Shown here: piece by piece, positions 1 through 6,814 of the stretch
Layout of the letters: each line of letters opens with the position of its first letter
How positions within the stretch are numbered: the stretch's first letter is position 1
DNA from: Liolophura sinensis
Taxonomy: Eukaryota; Mollusca; Polyplacophora; Chitonida; Chitonidae
DNA length: 10,016 nucleotides
NCBI RefSeq assembly: GCF_032854445.1
Contig: NC_088307.1
Location: 23,004,001 to 23,014,016, forward strand
Direction of reading: 5' to 3'
Program-made: the position numbers and the translations under genes
Notes under the pieces: model-generated
The model's database searches: none
The model's input: the letters and a program-made list of their open reading frames with translations, nothing else
What the model was told of the DNA's origin: nothing

Positions 1-290
1 CATTAGAATGGCTGTTATGCAAGCTGGAAACGTATTTCAAGGGATGAAGAAGTTTCCGTAAAATCAGCCTATCTATTAAAGTGCTACTTAAAAATATGTT
101 AACGGAAGAAACTCTACACTAGCGCTAATATTTGCATTTCACTGAAAGGACTTTAACAGAGCATTTTGAGTAATTCTAGACAAATGACGTCTTATAAATT
201 GCAGTTAACATCATTACAATTTTCCATCTAATTCAGCTTAAACAATGGTGCTAGAGGACGTGTAAATGGCTACCATTTATGCATTTATAT

Positions 291-395
291 GACTCAGGTA
301 AATTGACAAGAGGCCGCATTTCACCAGCTACGTGTGCCAATCTGCCGGTTATCCCACTGTCGTCGCTACTTTGGTTTTACTCTATAATGTACGTG
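291..395 (+). repeat. Dispersed repeat R1, copy a
   Basis: This stretch resembles 7315-7410, sharing GACAAGA.GCCG.ATTTCACC, a TTTGCC/TCTGCC region, and an almost exact GTCGTCGCTACT, then a T-rich stretch and ACTCT.TA. It is a diverged interspersed element with no coding capacity. I do not recognise a named family. Confidence 0.65.
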
Positions 396-615
396 TTTAA
401 TTATATTTGATGGGATTGCTACTAGATTGACATAAGGGAGATAATCCGTGCTCAAAGCTTCAGACGAAAGACATGGGAACTTTTCATGTTGTTTTAAATG
501 ATTATGAACTATACGATTGGTATTTCTTCAGCCATGTCCTTAGGGGCTGCGTACATTGCTACAGTTAAACCGTATACATGAACAGTTGGAATAAAATCCG
601 AAATGAGATACACTG

Positions 616-705
616 ACAAAGTAAATTGACCGGTAATGCATGTGAACATTTGCCACCCATCACACTGATGTCGTTGTTCTGGTTTAATCTCTACGCTGCA
701 GTCTT
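616..705 (+). repeat. Dispersed repeat R1, copy b (diverged)
   Basis: It shares GTAAATTGAC with copy a, then TTTGCCA, CACACTG.TGTCGTTG and TCTGGTTTAATCTCTAC in the same order and spacing. It is more decayed than copy a. Confidence 0.45.
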
Positions 706-1278
706 TTATATCTCAGAACATATGATTTTACAGAATCTTTCACTCTGTGAGCTTTAAGACCGTGTGTGTAATAAGGTTTATTTTTGGGTTAAGGCGTATG
801 TGTTCCTAACCAACGCACACGCAACTTTCTGGTCAAGTAATGGCGGCATTTTGGACACAGTTCCTGACCATCTTTACCAAAATCTTCCTCAGATGATGTT
901 GTCGAAATTTTGTCATGGTAATAACGTGCACACATATAATGCTGCTTTTATTTATTAATGTGGGGTTCAAAACTCATACGACCGCGGTCAGTTTTGTTGG
1001 TGGGGAAAGTGGGAGTGCCTGGATCAAACCAGCAGCATTTGGCAAATATCTGGGAAACTTCTCACGTGTGAAAGATGTATGTTAATGTTATATTGGTAGA
1101 ATTAGGCAAATTGTCTCCAAGGGACTTCATACGAAACCATATAGATGTTCGTACAACTGCCGTTGACCGCATTTTGCCAACAAGGTCTTAAGAACACACA
1201 CAAACATAATAAACGATATCAGTGAGAGTAAAAACTGAGTAGCGAAGACTGTGTGAAAACTGGCAGATGTAAAAAGGG

Positions 1279-1440
1279 AAATCCGGCCTCTTGTCAGTTT
1301 ACCTCAGTTTGGGCTTTATCTTAGATGTTCATGTGAATGCTTAGACTGGTAAACCGAGGCGAGATTTCATCAGTTACGTGTGACCATATGCCAACAGTCA
1401 CACTGCCTTCATTGTGCTGGTACTGCTCTCGATGTAAGAG
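1279..1440. repeat. Head-to-head pair of R1 repeats
   Basis: 1279-1311 is the reverse complement of the start of copy a (GAGGTAAACTGACAAGAGGC read on the minus strand). 1347-1440 is a plus-strand copy (GGCGAGATTTCATCAGTTACGTGTGACC, then GTCACACTG and GCTGGTACTGCTCTC, here given as parts). Together they form a loose inverted repeat, about 25 bases against 20, around a roughly 45-base spacer. Confidence 0.5.
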
Positions 1441-1534
1441 CAAGTACTAACACGTCTCCTGGCAACATGGCTGAAAAAGTTTTTAAAAATGAAAGAAAAA
1501 TGCAGTGATGCTAAATGAAATGTATTAAGCAAAT
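1427..1534 (+). repeat. Direct repeat, copy 1 (just upstream of the WAP exon)
   Basis: This segment starts TCTCGATG and contains CTAACACGTCTCCTGGCAAC followed by ATGGCTGAAAAAGTT. It aligns with 3921-4023 with only scattered differences. It ends about 22 bases before the WAP exon acceptor, so it is intronic or flanking. It abuts a diverged copy of the dispersed repeat at 1347-1440. Confidence 0.85.
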
Positions 1535-1556
1535 GCATTCCATCTCTGTTTTTTAG

Positions 1557-2563
1557 CCACAAAGAGAGGATCGTGTCCGGAATCAGTGAGGAACCCTGAA
1601 TGTCTTCTCCTCCGAGGAGCTCCTCTTTGCCTGCTTGACGAGGAGTGCCCTGGAGAGACGAAATGTTGCCGAGGGTGCTGCGAGGAGGCCGCTGCCCTGA
1701 ACCCTGAACGTCCCACCTCAGACGAGAAAACAGGGGTTTGCCCTCCTACCATCCAGTACAACGCCGTTTATTGGTGGACAGACTTGTTCTGCCCGGATCG
1801 TGGTTTCATTGACGACTGTCAGGACGATACTCAGTGTCCGGGGACAGATAAATGCTGTCCAGGTCTGTGCGGCAAAGAATGTACGGAGCCTGATGGGAAC
1901 TCTTCTCCGCAGTCCGAAACAAAGACAACAACGACGACTACAGTGGCGACGACGACGACAGCATCGACGACGCCTGGAGAAGCTGTTGTAGAAACCACTG
2001 AGACAACAACTCCAGTAAGTGAAGGTGGAAATACAACTGCAGCTGCTGAAGGCGCAGGATCCGCTGCAGGGGAAAACGAAAAGCAGGCCGGAAACGCTAC
2101 GCGGTTGGTGATTGAACCTCCGCTTGGAAATGAAGGAGACGGAGGCAACTTTACCAGGTTGCAGATTGAACCTCCACTAGTAAACGAGGGAGATGTCGAA
2201 AATGTTACGAGGCTGATGATTGAGCCCCCCCTACTCGGGGAAGATGGCCCCAGGAACGTCACACGCTTAGCAATTCAGCCACCGCTGGTGAACGTGAGCA
2301 AAGATAACAACATCACGCGCTTAGCGATTCAGCCACCCTTGGTGAATGAGAACGAAGATAGCAATATCACGCGCTTAGCGATTCAGCCACCGCTGGTGAA
2401 CGAGGAGAACAACTTCTCGCGCCTAGCGATTCAGCCGCCTTTATTTGGAGAAAACGAATTCAAGAATTACACGGTTGAACCGGTTGTGTTTGGCAATCCC
2501 AGCCGAAACGCCTCCAGCAGTGCCGCTGTCAATTCGACGTCGGAGGCCGACAACCACGCTTAA
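1557..2563 (+). CDS. Terminal coding exon of a secreted double-WAP protein with N-glycosylated tandem repeats (5' partial)
   Basis: This is the last exon of a WAP four-disulfide-core protein. A pyrimidine-rich acceptor ending TTTTTTAG lies at 1550-1556. The first two bases finish a split codon (phase-1 intron, usual for extracellular modules), and the frame then runs from 1559 to TAA at 2561. WAP1 (about 1562-1690) has eight cysteines: CP, three single Cys, KCC, then a compact CC. WAP2 (about 1727-1882) is canonical, with CPG..KCC...CG..C. A Thr-rich, probably O-glycosylated linker (about 1919-2040) follows, then seven repeats of the form N-x-[T/S]-R-L-x-I-[E/Q]-P-P-L (2093-2464), a degenerate eighth, and a Ser/Asn-rich end. 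WAP proteins are secreted protease inhibitors, antimicrobials or, in abalone perlwapin, nacre proteins. Which role applies here cannot be read from sequence. There is no transmembrane segment. The signal peptide must sit in an upstream exon not seen here. Confidence 0.85.
1562..1690 (+). other. WAP domain 1
   Basis: The domain begins KRGSCP and has eight cysteines in WAP order, with the diagnostic segment DEECPGETKCC. The last two cysteines are unusual. Canonical WAP domains end CC-x3-C-x3-C, whereas here the order is KCC-RG-CC, so cysteines 7 and 8 are adjacent. This could change the fourth disulfide or the inhibitory loop. The count of eight is kept, so the fold is likely preserved. Confidence 0.8.
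1727..1882 (+). other. WAP domain 2
   Basis: The domain begins KTGVCPP and ends CGKEC, with eight cysteines. The core TQCPGTDKCCPGLCGKEC fits the WAP consensus closely. The spacing between cysteines 1 and 2 is long and includes a YWW aromatic cluster. In protease-inhibiting WAP domains this loop contacts the enzyme, so the insert may set specificity (inference). Confidence 0.88.
2093..2491 (+). repeat. In-frame 54-bp tandem repeat encoding sequon-led 18-residue units
   Basis: Units start at 2093, 2147, 2201, 2255, 2309, 2363 (48 bp) and 2411, with a decayed eighth at 2465. Each starts with an N-glycosylation sequon (NAT, NFT, NVT, NVT, NIT, NIT, NFS, NYT) followed by RLxI[E/Q]PPL in the first seven. 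The first three units carry IEPPL and the next four IQPPL, so the array has two subfamilies consistent with stepwise duplication. The tail after the PPL core is acidic and variable. Length changes are multiples of three, so the frame has been kept. Confidence 0.9.
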
Positions 2564-2705
2564 GAATGTCGTCACTGGCGTCAACTTGGCGTGCTTGAGA
2601 CCGCCGTGGCGTTCCACGTTGCGGCTGAAAACGGTCCTTTATTAGTTGACAGCCAGATATGTTGATTTGTTTGTGTTAATAAATGACGTGATGATGTGTT
2701 GTGAT
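2564..2705 (+). other. 3' UTR of the WAP gene
   Basis: This short AT-leaning stretch follows the TAA stop and runs to the expected cleavage region about 20 bases after the poly(A) signal at 2678-2683. No other element is visible in it. The right end is an estimate. Confidence 0.6.
2678..2683 (+). terminator. Poly(A) signal AATAAA of the WAP gene
   Basis: A canonical AATAAA lies 115 bases after the stop codon and is followed by a GT-rich stretch (about 2688-2710) that fits a downstream element. Cleavage would be expected near 2695-2705. This supports 1557 to about 2705 as the terminal exon. Confidence 0.7.
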
Positions 2706-2979
2706 ATGTATTATACACTTGACTGTACACGTTTTAGAGATTATGTCACCAGATCACGGCGTTTTCATGAAATATTCCCCACATTGTAGCAGGCAAGAGT
2801 ATAAATGTTAATGATTAAGTATTGTAGTAAAGTCGATCAGACGGATCTCAATTGTTACAATGTTTTGTTATACCTGTATTTAAAACAAAGCTTTTCGGCT
2901 CGGAATCTCACGGCAAAACACTTTTAAACCTTTGAATTAAAAAACTTTTAGAATTTTTTGATAAGCAATTATGCATGAC
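2706..2979. other. Intergenic spacer
   Basis: AT-rich DNA between the WAP gene 3' end and the satellite array. No coding frame, RNA gene or known repeat is recognised. Confidence 0.5.
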
Positions 2980-3780
2980 CGTAGGGCGAAGAAAACTGAC
3001 ACATGCCCAGTATATGCTTACAGATCGTGATACCAGTTGTTCTGTAATGTAATTTTGTACAGCCTTATGACGAAGACAGCTGACACATGCCCAGTCTATG
3101 CTTACAGAGCCTGATACCAGCTGTTCTGTAATGTAATTTTGTACAACATTATGACGAAGACAACTGACACATGCCCAGTATATGCTTACAGATCGTGATA
3201 CCAGTTGTTCTGTAATGTAATTTTGTACAGCCTTATGACGAAGACAGCTGACACATGCCCAGTCTATGCTTACAGAGCGTGATACCAGCTGTTCTGTACT
3301 GTAATTTTGTACAACATTATGACGAAGACAACTGACACATGCCCAGTATATGCTTACAGAGCGTGATACCAGCTGTTCTATAATGTAATGTTGTACAACC
3401 TTATCACGAAGACCACTGACACATGCCCAGTATATGCTTACAAGAGCGCGATACCAGCTGTTCTGTAATGTAATTTTGTACAACATTATGACGAAGACCA
3501 CTGACACATACCCAGTATATGCTTACAGAGCGTGATACCAGCTGTTCTATAATGTAATGTTGTACAACCTTATCACGAAGACCACTGACACATGCCCAGT
3601 ATATGCTTACAGAGCGTGATACCAGCTGTTCTGTAATGTAATTTTGTACAACACTGTGACCAAGACCACTGACACACGCTCATTATATAACTCACGTCTT
3701 TTAAAACCAACTGTTGCACGTGTATATGCAATTATTCACATGCAGATAACATTGTGACGAAAACAACTGACGCATGCTCC
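2980..3780. repeat. 84-bp satellite array with 168-bp dimeric higher-order structure
   Basis: The landmark ACATGCCCAG (or a variant) recurs at 3001, 3085, 3169, 3253, 3337, 3421, 3506, 3590 and, degenerate, 3674. Spacing is 84 bp except for one 85-bp unit with an extra A. A further decayed unit ends near 3780. Units 1 and 3 are identical over 84 bases and units 2 and 4 differ at two positions. Units 5 and 7 differ at one position, and units 6 and 8 also pair. The array is therefore (AB)2(CD)2, a 168-bp dimer period. Since 84 is divisible by three, one minus-strand frame stays open across part of the array with a 28-residue period. I treat that as a by-product, not a gene. Confidence 0.93.
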
Positions 3781-3920
3781 GTCCTTTCAAAACACTTTTG
3801 CTGAGAAGTATCTAACACATACTTTGCCATAGGCATTTGTTAGCTGTAAAATATCATTTGGTTAAACTTTTATTCTTATAAAAGGTAAGAATGTGATTAA
3901 GGCTGCATGTCCACCTTTGT

Positions 3921-4023
3921 TCTCGATGCAATAGCAACTACTAACACGTCTCCTGGCAACATGGCTGAAAAAGTTAAAAAATGAAAGAAAAATGCAATGA
4001 TGCTAATTGCAATGTATAAACAA
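3921..4023 (+). repeat. Direct repeat, copy 2 (downstream of the satellite)
   Basis: This is a close copy of 1427-1534 in the same orientation about 2.5 kb away. The two copies bracket the WAP terminal exon and the satellite. Weak similarity may continue for about 20 bases past its right end, into what in copy 1 is the start of the WAP exon (ACATAAAAGGAAAGGATGGTG against CACAAAGAGAGGATCGTG after a gap). That hints at an old duplication of intron-exon DNA, but the extension is uncertain. Confidence 0.85.
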
Positions 4024-4648
4024 ACTTGGGGTTTACATAAAAGGAAAGGATGGTGTAAGCATAATTTTACTACAGCAATAAGTCCTGTTATGAACAAATA
4101 AAGATAAAGGATTTGAGAAGATCTCGAAGCAAATATTTCAACTTAAACCATGCGTTATAATTCATACTTCACATGACATTCCTTCGCATCGTTCGATGAA
4201 TCCACTGCAGTATTTTTAACGACGTATGGAAAGTTCTTCCAACAAAGATTCACAACCAGGAGTTAGATTATCATGAACTGTTGAGTGAAACACATCAAAA
4301 CATTTTCATAAAACATAGTACATACAATGTAACTTGTGTATCATTCGAATTATATCAATTGTTTATTTTTTTTGCATGTTTTGTGATGAGTATAATTTTT
4401 GATTTTAAAAATCATGCAAGTATTACTTCAATGTAATTTATCAGTCGTTTTATATTGTGTATATAATTGAACTCACCTGTATATTCCGTGCTGTTTGTTA
4501 TTTCCTGTTTGTTGCATTCGGCGTGGTTTCCTTAGCAATTAAATTATGACAATCACATTCTGATCAGTTTGTTTATCTTTGATAACACAGGTTGATTATA
4601 TCACAGCCAGGAAGCTTGTGTTCCATATTTAAGGAATGTGGTGTGATG
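4024..4648. other. AT-rich intergenic DNA; nothing recognised
   Basis: Strongly AT-rich sequence between the duplicated segment and a SINE, with no long frame, RNA gene or clear repeat. A T-run lies near 4364-4373. This lies downstream of both converging genes. Confidence 0.5.
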
Positions 4649-5032
4649 TATGGATTTGAATGAATGAATGAATGAATGAATGAGTGCTTGGGGTTTAACG
4701 TCATACTTAACAATTAACATCATATGACGACGAGGAGTCATTAGGTGTGTGTACATACATTGTGTGTTCTTGTGGCAGGGCGAGTCTATGCCAAAGTTCT
4801 GTCGCCACTGAAGTATCATGCCGAAGACACAAACATCACACCCCACCCAGTCACATTATGCTTACACCTGACCAACCATTCCTGTTTCCTCGCTCTAACA
4901 TCTTAGTGCTGAGTGGTAAAGCGAGGCAGCAACAAGTACCATTTTTAAAACTTTTAGTATAAACCCAAGTCTCCCGACTTCGAGGCGGACACCCTAACCA
5001 TTGGGCCAACAAAGCGGTTCTTATGGATTTGA
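4649..5032 (-). mobile_element. Full-length tRNA-derived SINE (family S2) with 11-bp target-site duplication
   Basis: The element occupies about 4660-5021 on the minus strand. The same 11 bases, TATGGATTTGA, lie at 4649-4659 and 5022-5032, a perfect target-site duplication. The head is at the right: TTGGCCCAATGGTTAGGGTG fits a tRNA A box. A decayed B box (TTGGGTTTATACTA) follows after GCCTCGAAGTCGGGAGAC. The 3' end carries CGTCGTCATATGATGTTAAT, then TTGTTAAGTATGACGTTAAA and CCCCAA, and an (ATTC)n tail seen as GAAT repeats at about 4657-4682. I recall very similar elements throughout gastropod genomes. It lies downstream of the methyltransferase 3' end and carries no protein gene. Confidence 0.9.
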
Positions 5033-5298
5033 GGAACATTCGTTCCTTGCTTGACCTCACAGCTATAAGAACTCAGCCTCATTCGAAGTTATATCTCCAT
5101 GACCGCGTGGATTATTCACATAAAAATTGTTTTAACCTATAGCTTATATGTTTGGCCTTGTGTGCCATCGTAGTCCGCTTTTTCACATATTTTATCAAAT
5201 CCGTCTTCAGATCGGTTTTCTTTTCCACATGTCTACGTGCTATTACGAGATATATTTCCAGAATGACCAGCTTCGATGATCTAAGCGCATCCTTATAC
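5033..5298. other. Intergenic DNA between SINE S2 and a SINE tail relic
   Basis: Unremarkable AT-rich sequence. A short inverted repeat GGAAC-ATTC-GTTCC occurs at about 5034-5047. Open frames on both strands here show no protein features. Confidence 0.4.
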
Positions 5299-5362
5299 TT
5301 ACTGAAATATTTTTGTGTATTGTATACAGAAAACATCAATCAAATAAATAATAATAAAAAAT
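5299..5362 (+). mobile_element. Decayed 3'-tail relic of SINE family S1
   Basis: The stretch CTGAAATATTTTTGTGTATT, then AAAACATCAATCAAATAAATAA, lines up with the S1 3' end seen in reverse at 9917-9970 (GTGAAATATTCTTGAGTAC and AAAACACCAATCAAATAAAT). No S1 body is recognisable to its left, so it is a tail fragment or a very old copy. It lies just beyond the methyltransferase poly(A) site. Confidence 0.5.
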
Positions 5363-5402
5363 AACTCACAGCTGGGCACTACTGTATTGCTATATAACAT
5401 GT

Positions 5403-5408
5403 TTTATT
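5403..5408 (-). terminator. Poly(A) signal AATAAA of the methyltransferase gene
   Basis: Read on the minus strand this is AATAAA, 233 bases past the stop of the terminal coding exon. A G/T-rich then T-rich stretch (GCTGTGAGTTATTTTTTATT on the minus strand) follows at a suitable distance. The 3' UTR would then run from 5640 to about 5380. It has no evident structure. Confidence 0.6.
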
Positions 5409-5640
5409 TTCGGCAGATGTCATGTTAATTTTTTCATCGTTCTGAAAGAAAACCCCACATCCCCACTTCGAAAATGTTTTAACTTAGAATGATTTTTACA
5501 AAATCGGAATACAGCAAGAGTTACCAAAACATATTGTTACTATATGATTAATTTAGTTAAATGAAATCGCCGCGGGAGTGTCAGCTTTGAATCACTTCAC
5601 CGGTGGCTTTGAATTCTTTCGTCTGTTGCTTCGCTGGTGT

Positions 5641-5686
5641 TTACATTTTACGTATAAAGCCGTTCATGTTGAATGTATTGTTGAAT
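5641..5686 (-). CDS. Terminal coding exon of the CmcI-like methyltransferase
   Basis: A 46-nt coding exon, too short to be found as an open frame. On the minus strand, TTGTTGTTATTTTGCAG is a strong acceptor. The exon then opens with one base that completes the Gly codon split at 7825, and reads FNNTFNMNGFIRKM then TAA (5641-5643). The N-x-N-G-[F/Y]-[L/I]-x-R ending is what I expect at the C-terminus of CmcI/rhamnosyl O-methyltransferase proteins. The phase match (2 nt plus 1 nt), the acceptor, the family motif and the stop together make this convincing. It ends the same gene as 7825-8087 and 9343-9657. Confidence 0.85.
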
Positions 5687-5742
5687 CTGCAAAATAACAA
5701 CAAGCAGCCAATATTATCTTTTCTGTTTGTCGATAATATTTA

Positions 5743-5879
5743 TGGGTTATTGAATGAATACCGCCTGATGAAGACGACTTTTATGTTTGCGTGTCACCGA
5801 AGCGTGAACAAGCTTGAGAGATAACGCTTCCTTCACGCAAAAGTAGAACGATATCAGCTGGTGTTCATTCAATAACCTG
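5743..5879. repeat. Long imperfect fold-back (inverted repeat)
   Basis: GGTTATTGAATGAA at about 5745-5758 is matched by its exact reverse complement TTCATTCAATAACC at about 5864-5877. Matching continues inward with interruptions: ACC..CTGAT, ACTTTT, TTGCGTG against CACGCAA, and GAAGCGT against ACGCTTC. The loop is about 15-20 bases. The arms are about 55-60 bases. Such a shape fits a foldback or MITE-like element, or an inverted duplication. In the methyltransferase pre-mRNA it would lie 57-193 nt upstream of the terminal exon acceptor. Confidence 0.75.
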
Positions 5880-6007
5880 ATTTATTATAAACAAACATTA
5901 CACAATTCAACCAAGGAGAAAAAATTGGTGAACGCCACCCAACGAAAATGAAGTTTTAAAACAAAAATGTAAGGTGGCTAAACTCTTAGTGAGATTTTTA
6001 CGAATGG
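5800..6007 (+). repeat. Intronic direct repeat R3, copy 1
   Basis: About 207 bp, beginning AAGCGTGAACAAGCTTGAGA and including GATATCAGCTGGTGTTC, ACACAATTCAACCAAGGAG and CGAAAATGAAGT. It aligns along its length with 6453-6660, with roughly one difference in six or seven bases by eye. Its left part doubles as the right arm of the fold-back. Confidence 0.88.
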
Positions 6008-6025
6008 CTCCAGAACACAGAGAGA

Positions 6026-6044
6026 TGACGTTATTGTAACGTCA
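6026..6044. repeat. Perfect palindrome with CRE-like half sites
   Basis: TGACGTTA-TTG-TAACGTCA is a perfect inverted repeat with a three-base centre. TGACGT is the core of CREB/ATF half sites, but the half-site spacing differs from a classical CRE, and one intronic site is weak evidence of regulation. Confidence 0.4.
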
Positions 6045-6117
6045 CATTAGTAATGGTGACATGCAGTGTGAAACATATGCGGTCCGATCGCCATAACGTT
6101 GACAGACACGCAAACTT

Positions 6118-6217
6118 GGGCCTTTCATCTATAATTAGGGGTCTGAGCGCATGACGACTTTCACTGTTTGTGCGTTGTGGCAACCACAGCATATTTGCGT
6201 TTGATGCCATATATATT
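6118..6217 (+). repeat. Dispersed repeat R2, copy 1
   Basis: Matches 7205-7304 in order and orientation: GGGCCTTTCATCTATAATTA, a GCGC/GCGCG.ATGACG block, ACTGTTTGTGC, and TTTGCGTTTGATGCCATATATAT almost exact (parts given). In the 7205 copy it is followed directly by R1, whereas here R1 does not follow. Confidence 0.85.
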
Positions 6218-6452
6218 GTGACGTAAACACATGGATAATCTCTTATTCATATCAGATTGACTGGTGTTACCTGAAAGTAATCTGATTGTCTCATGTTACA
6301 TTGGAAGTGTATTTGTGATTACTTGACTGTACTGCGTATTTCATAAGGAATACATGATTTGTATAAGAGCCAGAACACGAAAAAGCGAAAAATATTCATA
6401 AATAACTGTCGTCTGCAGCTTACCTGTACCTTTGCTGCTAAGTTCTAAAACA

Positions 6453-6660
6453 AAGCGTGAACAAGCTTGAGAGATAACGTTTCCTCTAGGCACAACTACA
6501 AAGATATCAGCTGGTGTTCTCTGATAATCTCATTGATTAAACAGCAAAATTTCACAATTCAGCCAAGGAGCAAAATATAGTGAACGTTAACCGACGAAAA
6601 TGAAGTCCTGAAACAAAAAATGTAAGGTAGCTAAACACTTTGTAAGGTTTTTATGAATGG
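6453..6660 (+). repeat. Intronic direct repeat R3, copy 2
   Basis: Second copy of 5800-6007. It begins AAGCGTGAACAAGCTTGAGA and ends in a TTTTTATGAATGG stretch. It lacks the left fold-back arm present beside copy 1. Its end is duplicated in tandem: GGTTTTTATGAAT occurs twice (about 6647-6659 and 6660-6672), immediately before the S1 SINE begins. Confidence 0.88.
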
Positions 6661-6673
6661 TTTTTATGAATAC

Positions 6674-6814
6674 ACCAACGAACCTGCGGATGGTCGTGGG
6701 TTTTCCCCTAGGCTCTGCAAGGTGTCCTCTCACCATAATGATGACAATCGTATGAGTAAAATACTCTTGAGTACAACGTAAAACATAAATCAAATAAATA
6801 CATAAATAAATACA
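6674..6814 (+). mobile_element. 5'-truncated SINE of family S1
   Basis: It reads AACCTGCGGATGGTCGTGGG, then TTTTCCCCTAGGCTCTGC, a TCACCATAATGATG block and CGTATGAGTAAAATACTCTT, then GAGTACAACGTAAAACATAA and ATCAAATAAATACATAAATAAATA. The body and tail match the copy entering at 9917 in reverse. The tRNA-like head is missing, the usual result of incomplete reverse transcription. No convincing target-site duplication is seen. It is opposite in sense to the methyltransferase transcript. Confidence 0.85.

Larger units (their letters stand above)
1..1556. other. Intron or upstream flank of the WAP gene; no gene seen
   Basis: No reading frame here shows a recognisable domain, a signal peptide or good codon structure. 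The longest plus-strand frame (about 764-958, opening at GTG) has no family resemblance. Because the WAP exon at 1557 opens with an acceptor and an incomplete codon, at least the right part of this stretch should be intron. The signal-peptide exon was not found here and may lie to the left of the window. The stretch holds diverged copies of a dispersed repeat (291-395, 616-705, 1279-1311 inverted, 1347-1440) and a segment (1427-1534) that recurs at 3921-4023. Confidence 0.5.

Noticed and set aside
764-958. Plus-strand open frame of 64 codons upstream of the WAP exon, considered as a signal-peptide exon
   Set aside because: It starts at GTG, has no clear hydrophobic core with cleavage site, and no donor in the required phase was identified.
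1831-2262. Minus-strand open frame of 143 codons
   Set aside because: It is antisense to the WAP exon. Its low-complexity Val/Ser content mirrors the Thr-rich and repeat coding on the plus strand.
2908-3507. Minus-strand open frame of about 199 codons with a 28-residue repeat
   Set aside because: It is the translation of the 84-bp satellite, opens with GTG, breaks at the 85-bp unit and runs into non-repeat DNA. No signal, domain or splice evidence supports a gene.
2980-3780. CRISPR-like array
   Set aside because: Units are contiguous 84-mers with no unique spacers, in a eukaryotic context.
4970-5021. Possible tRNA gene on the minus strand
   Set aside because: It is the head of SINE S2. The B box is decayed and no acceptor-stem partner is present.
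5112-5364. Overlapping open frames on both strands, 70-75 codons
   Set aside because: AT-rich frames without domains. The right end overlaps a SINE tail relic and they lie beyond the methyltransferase poly(A) signal.
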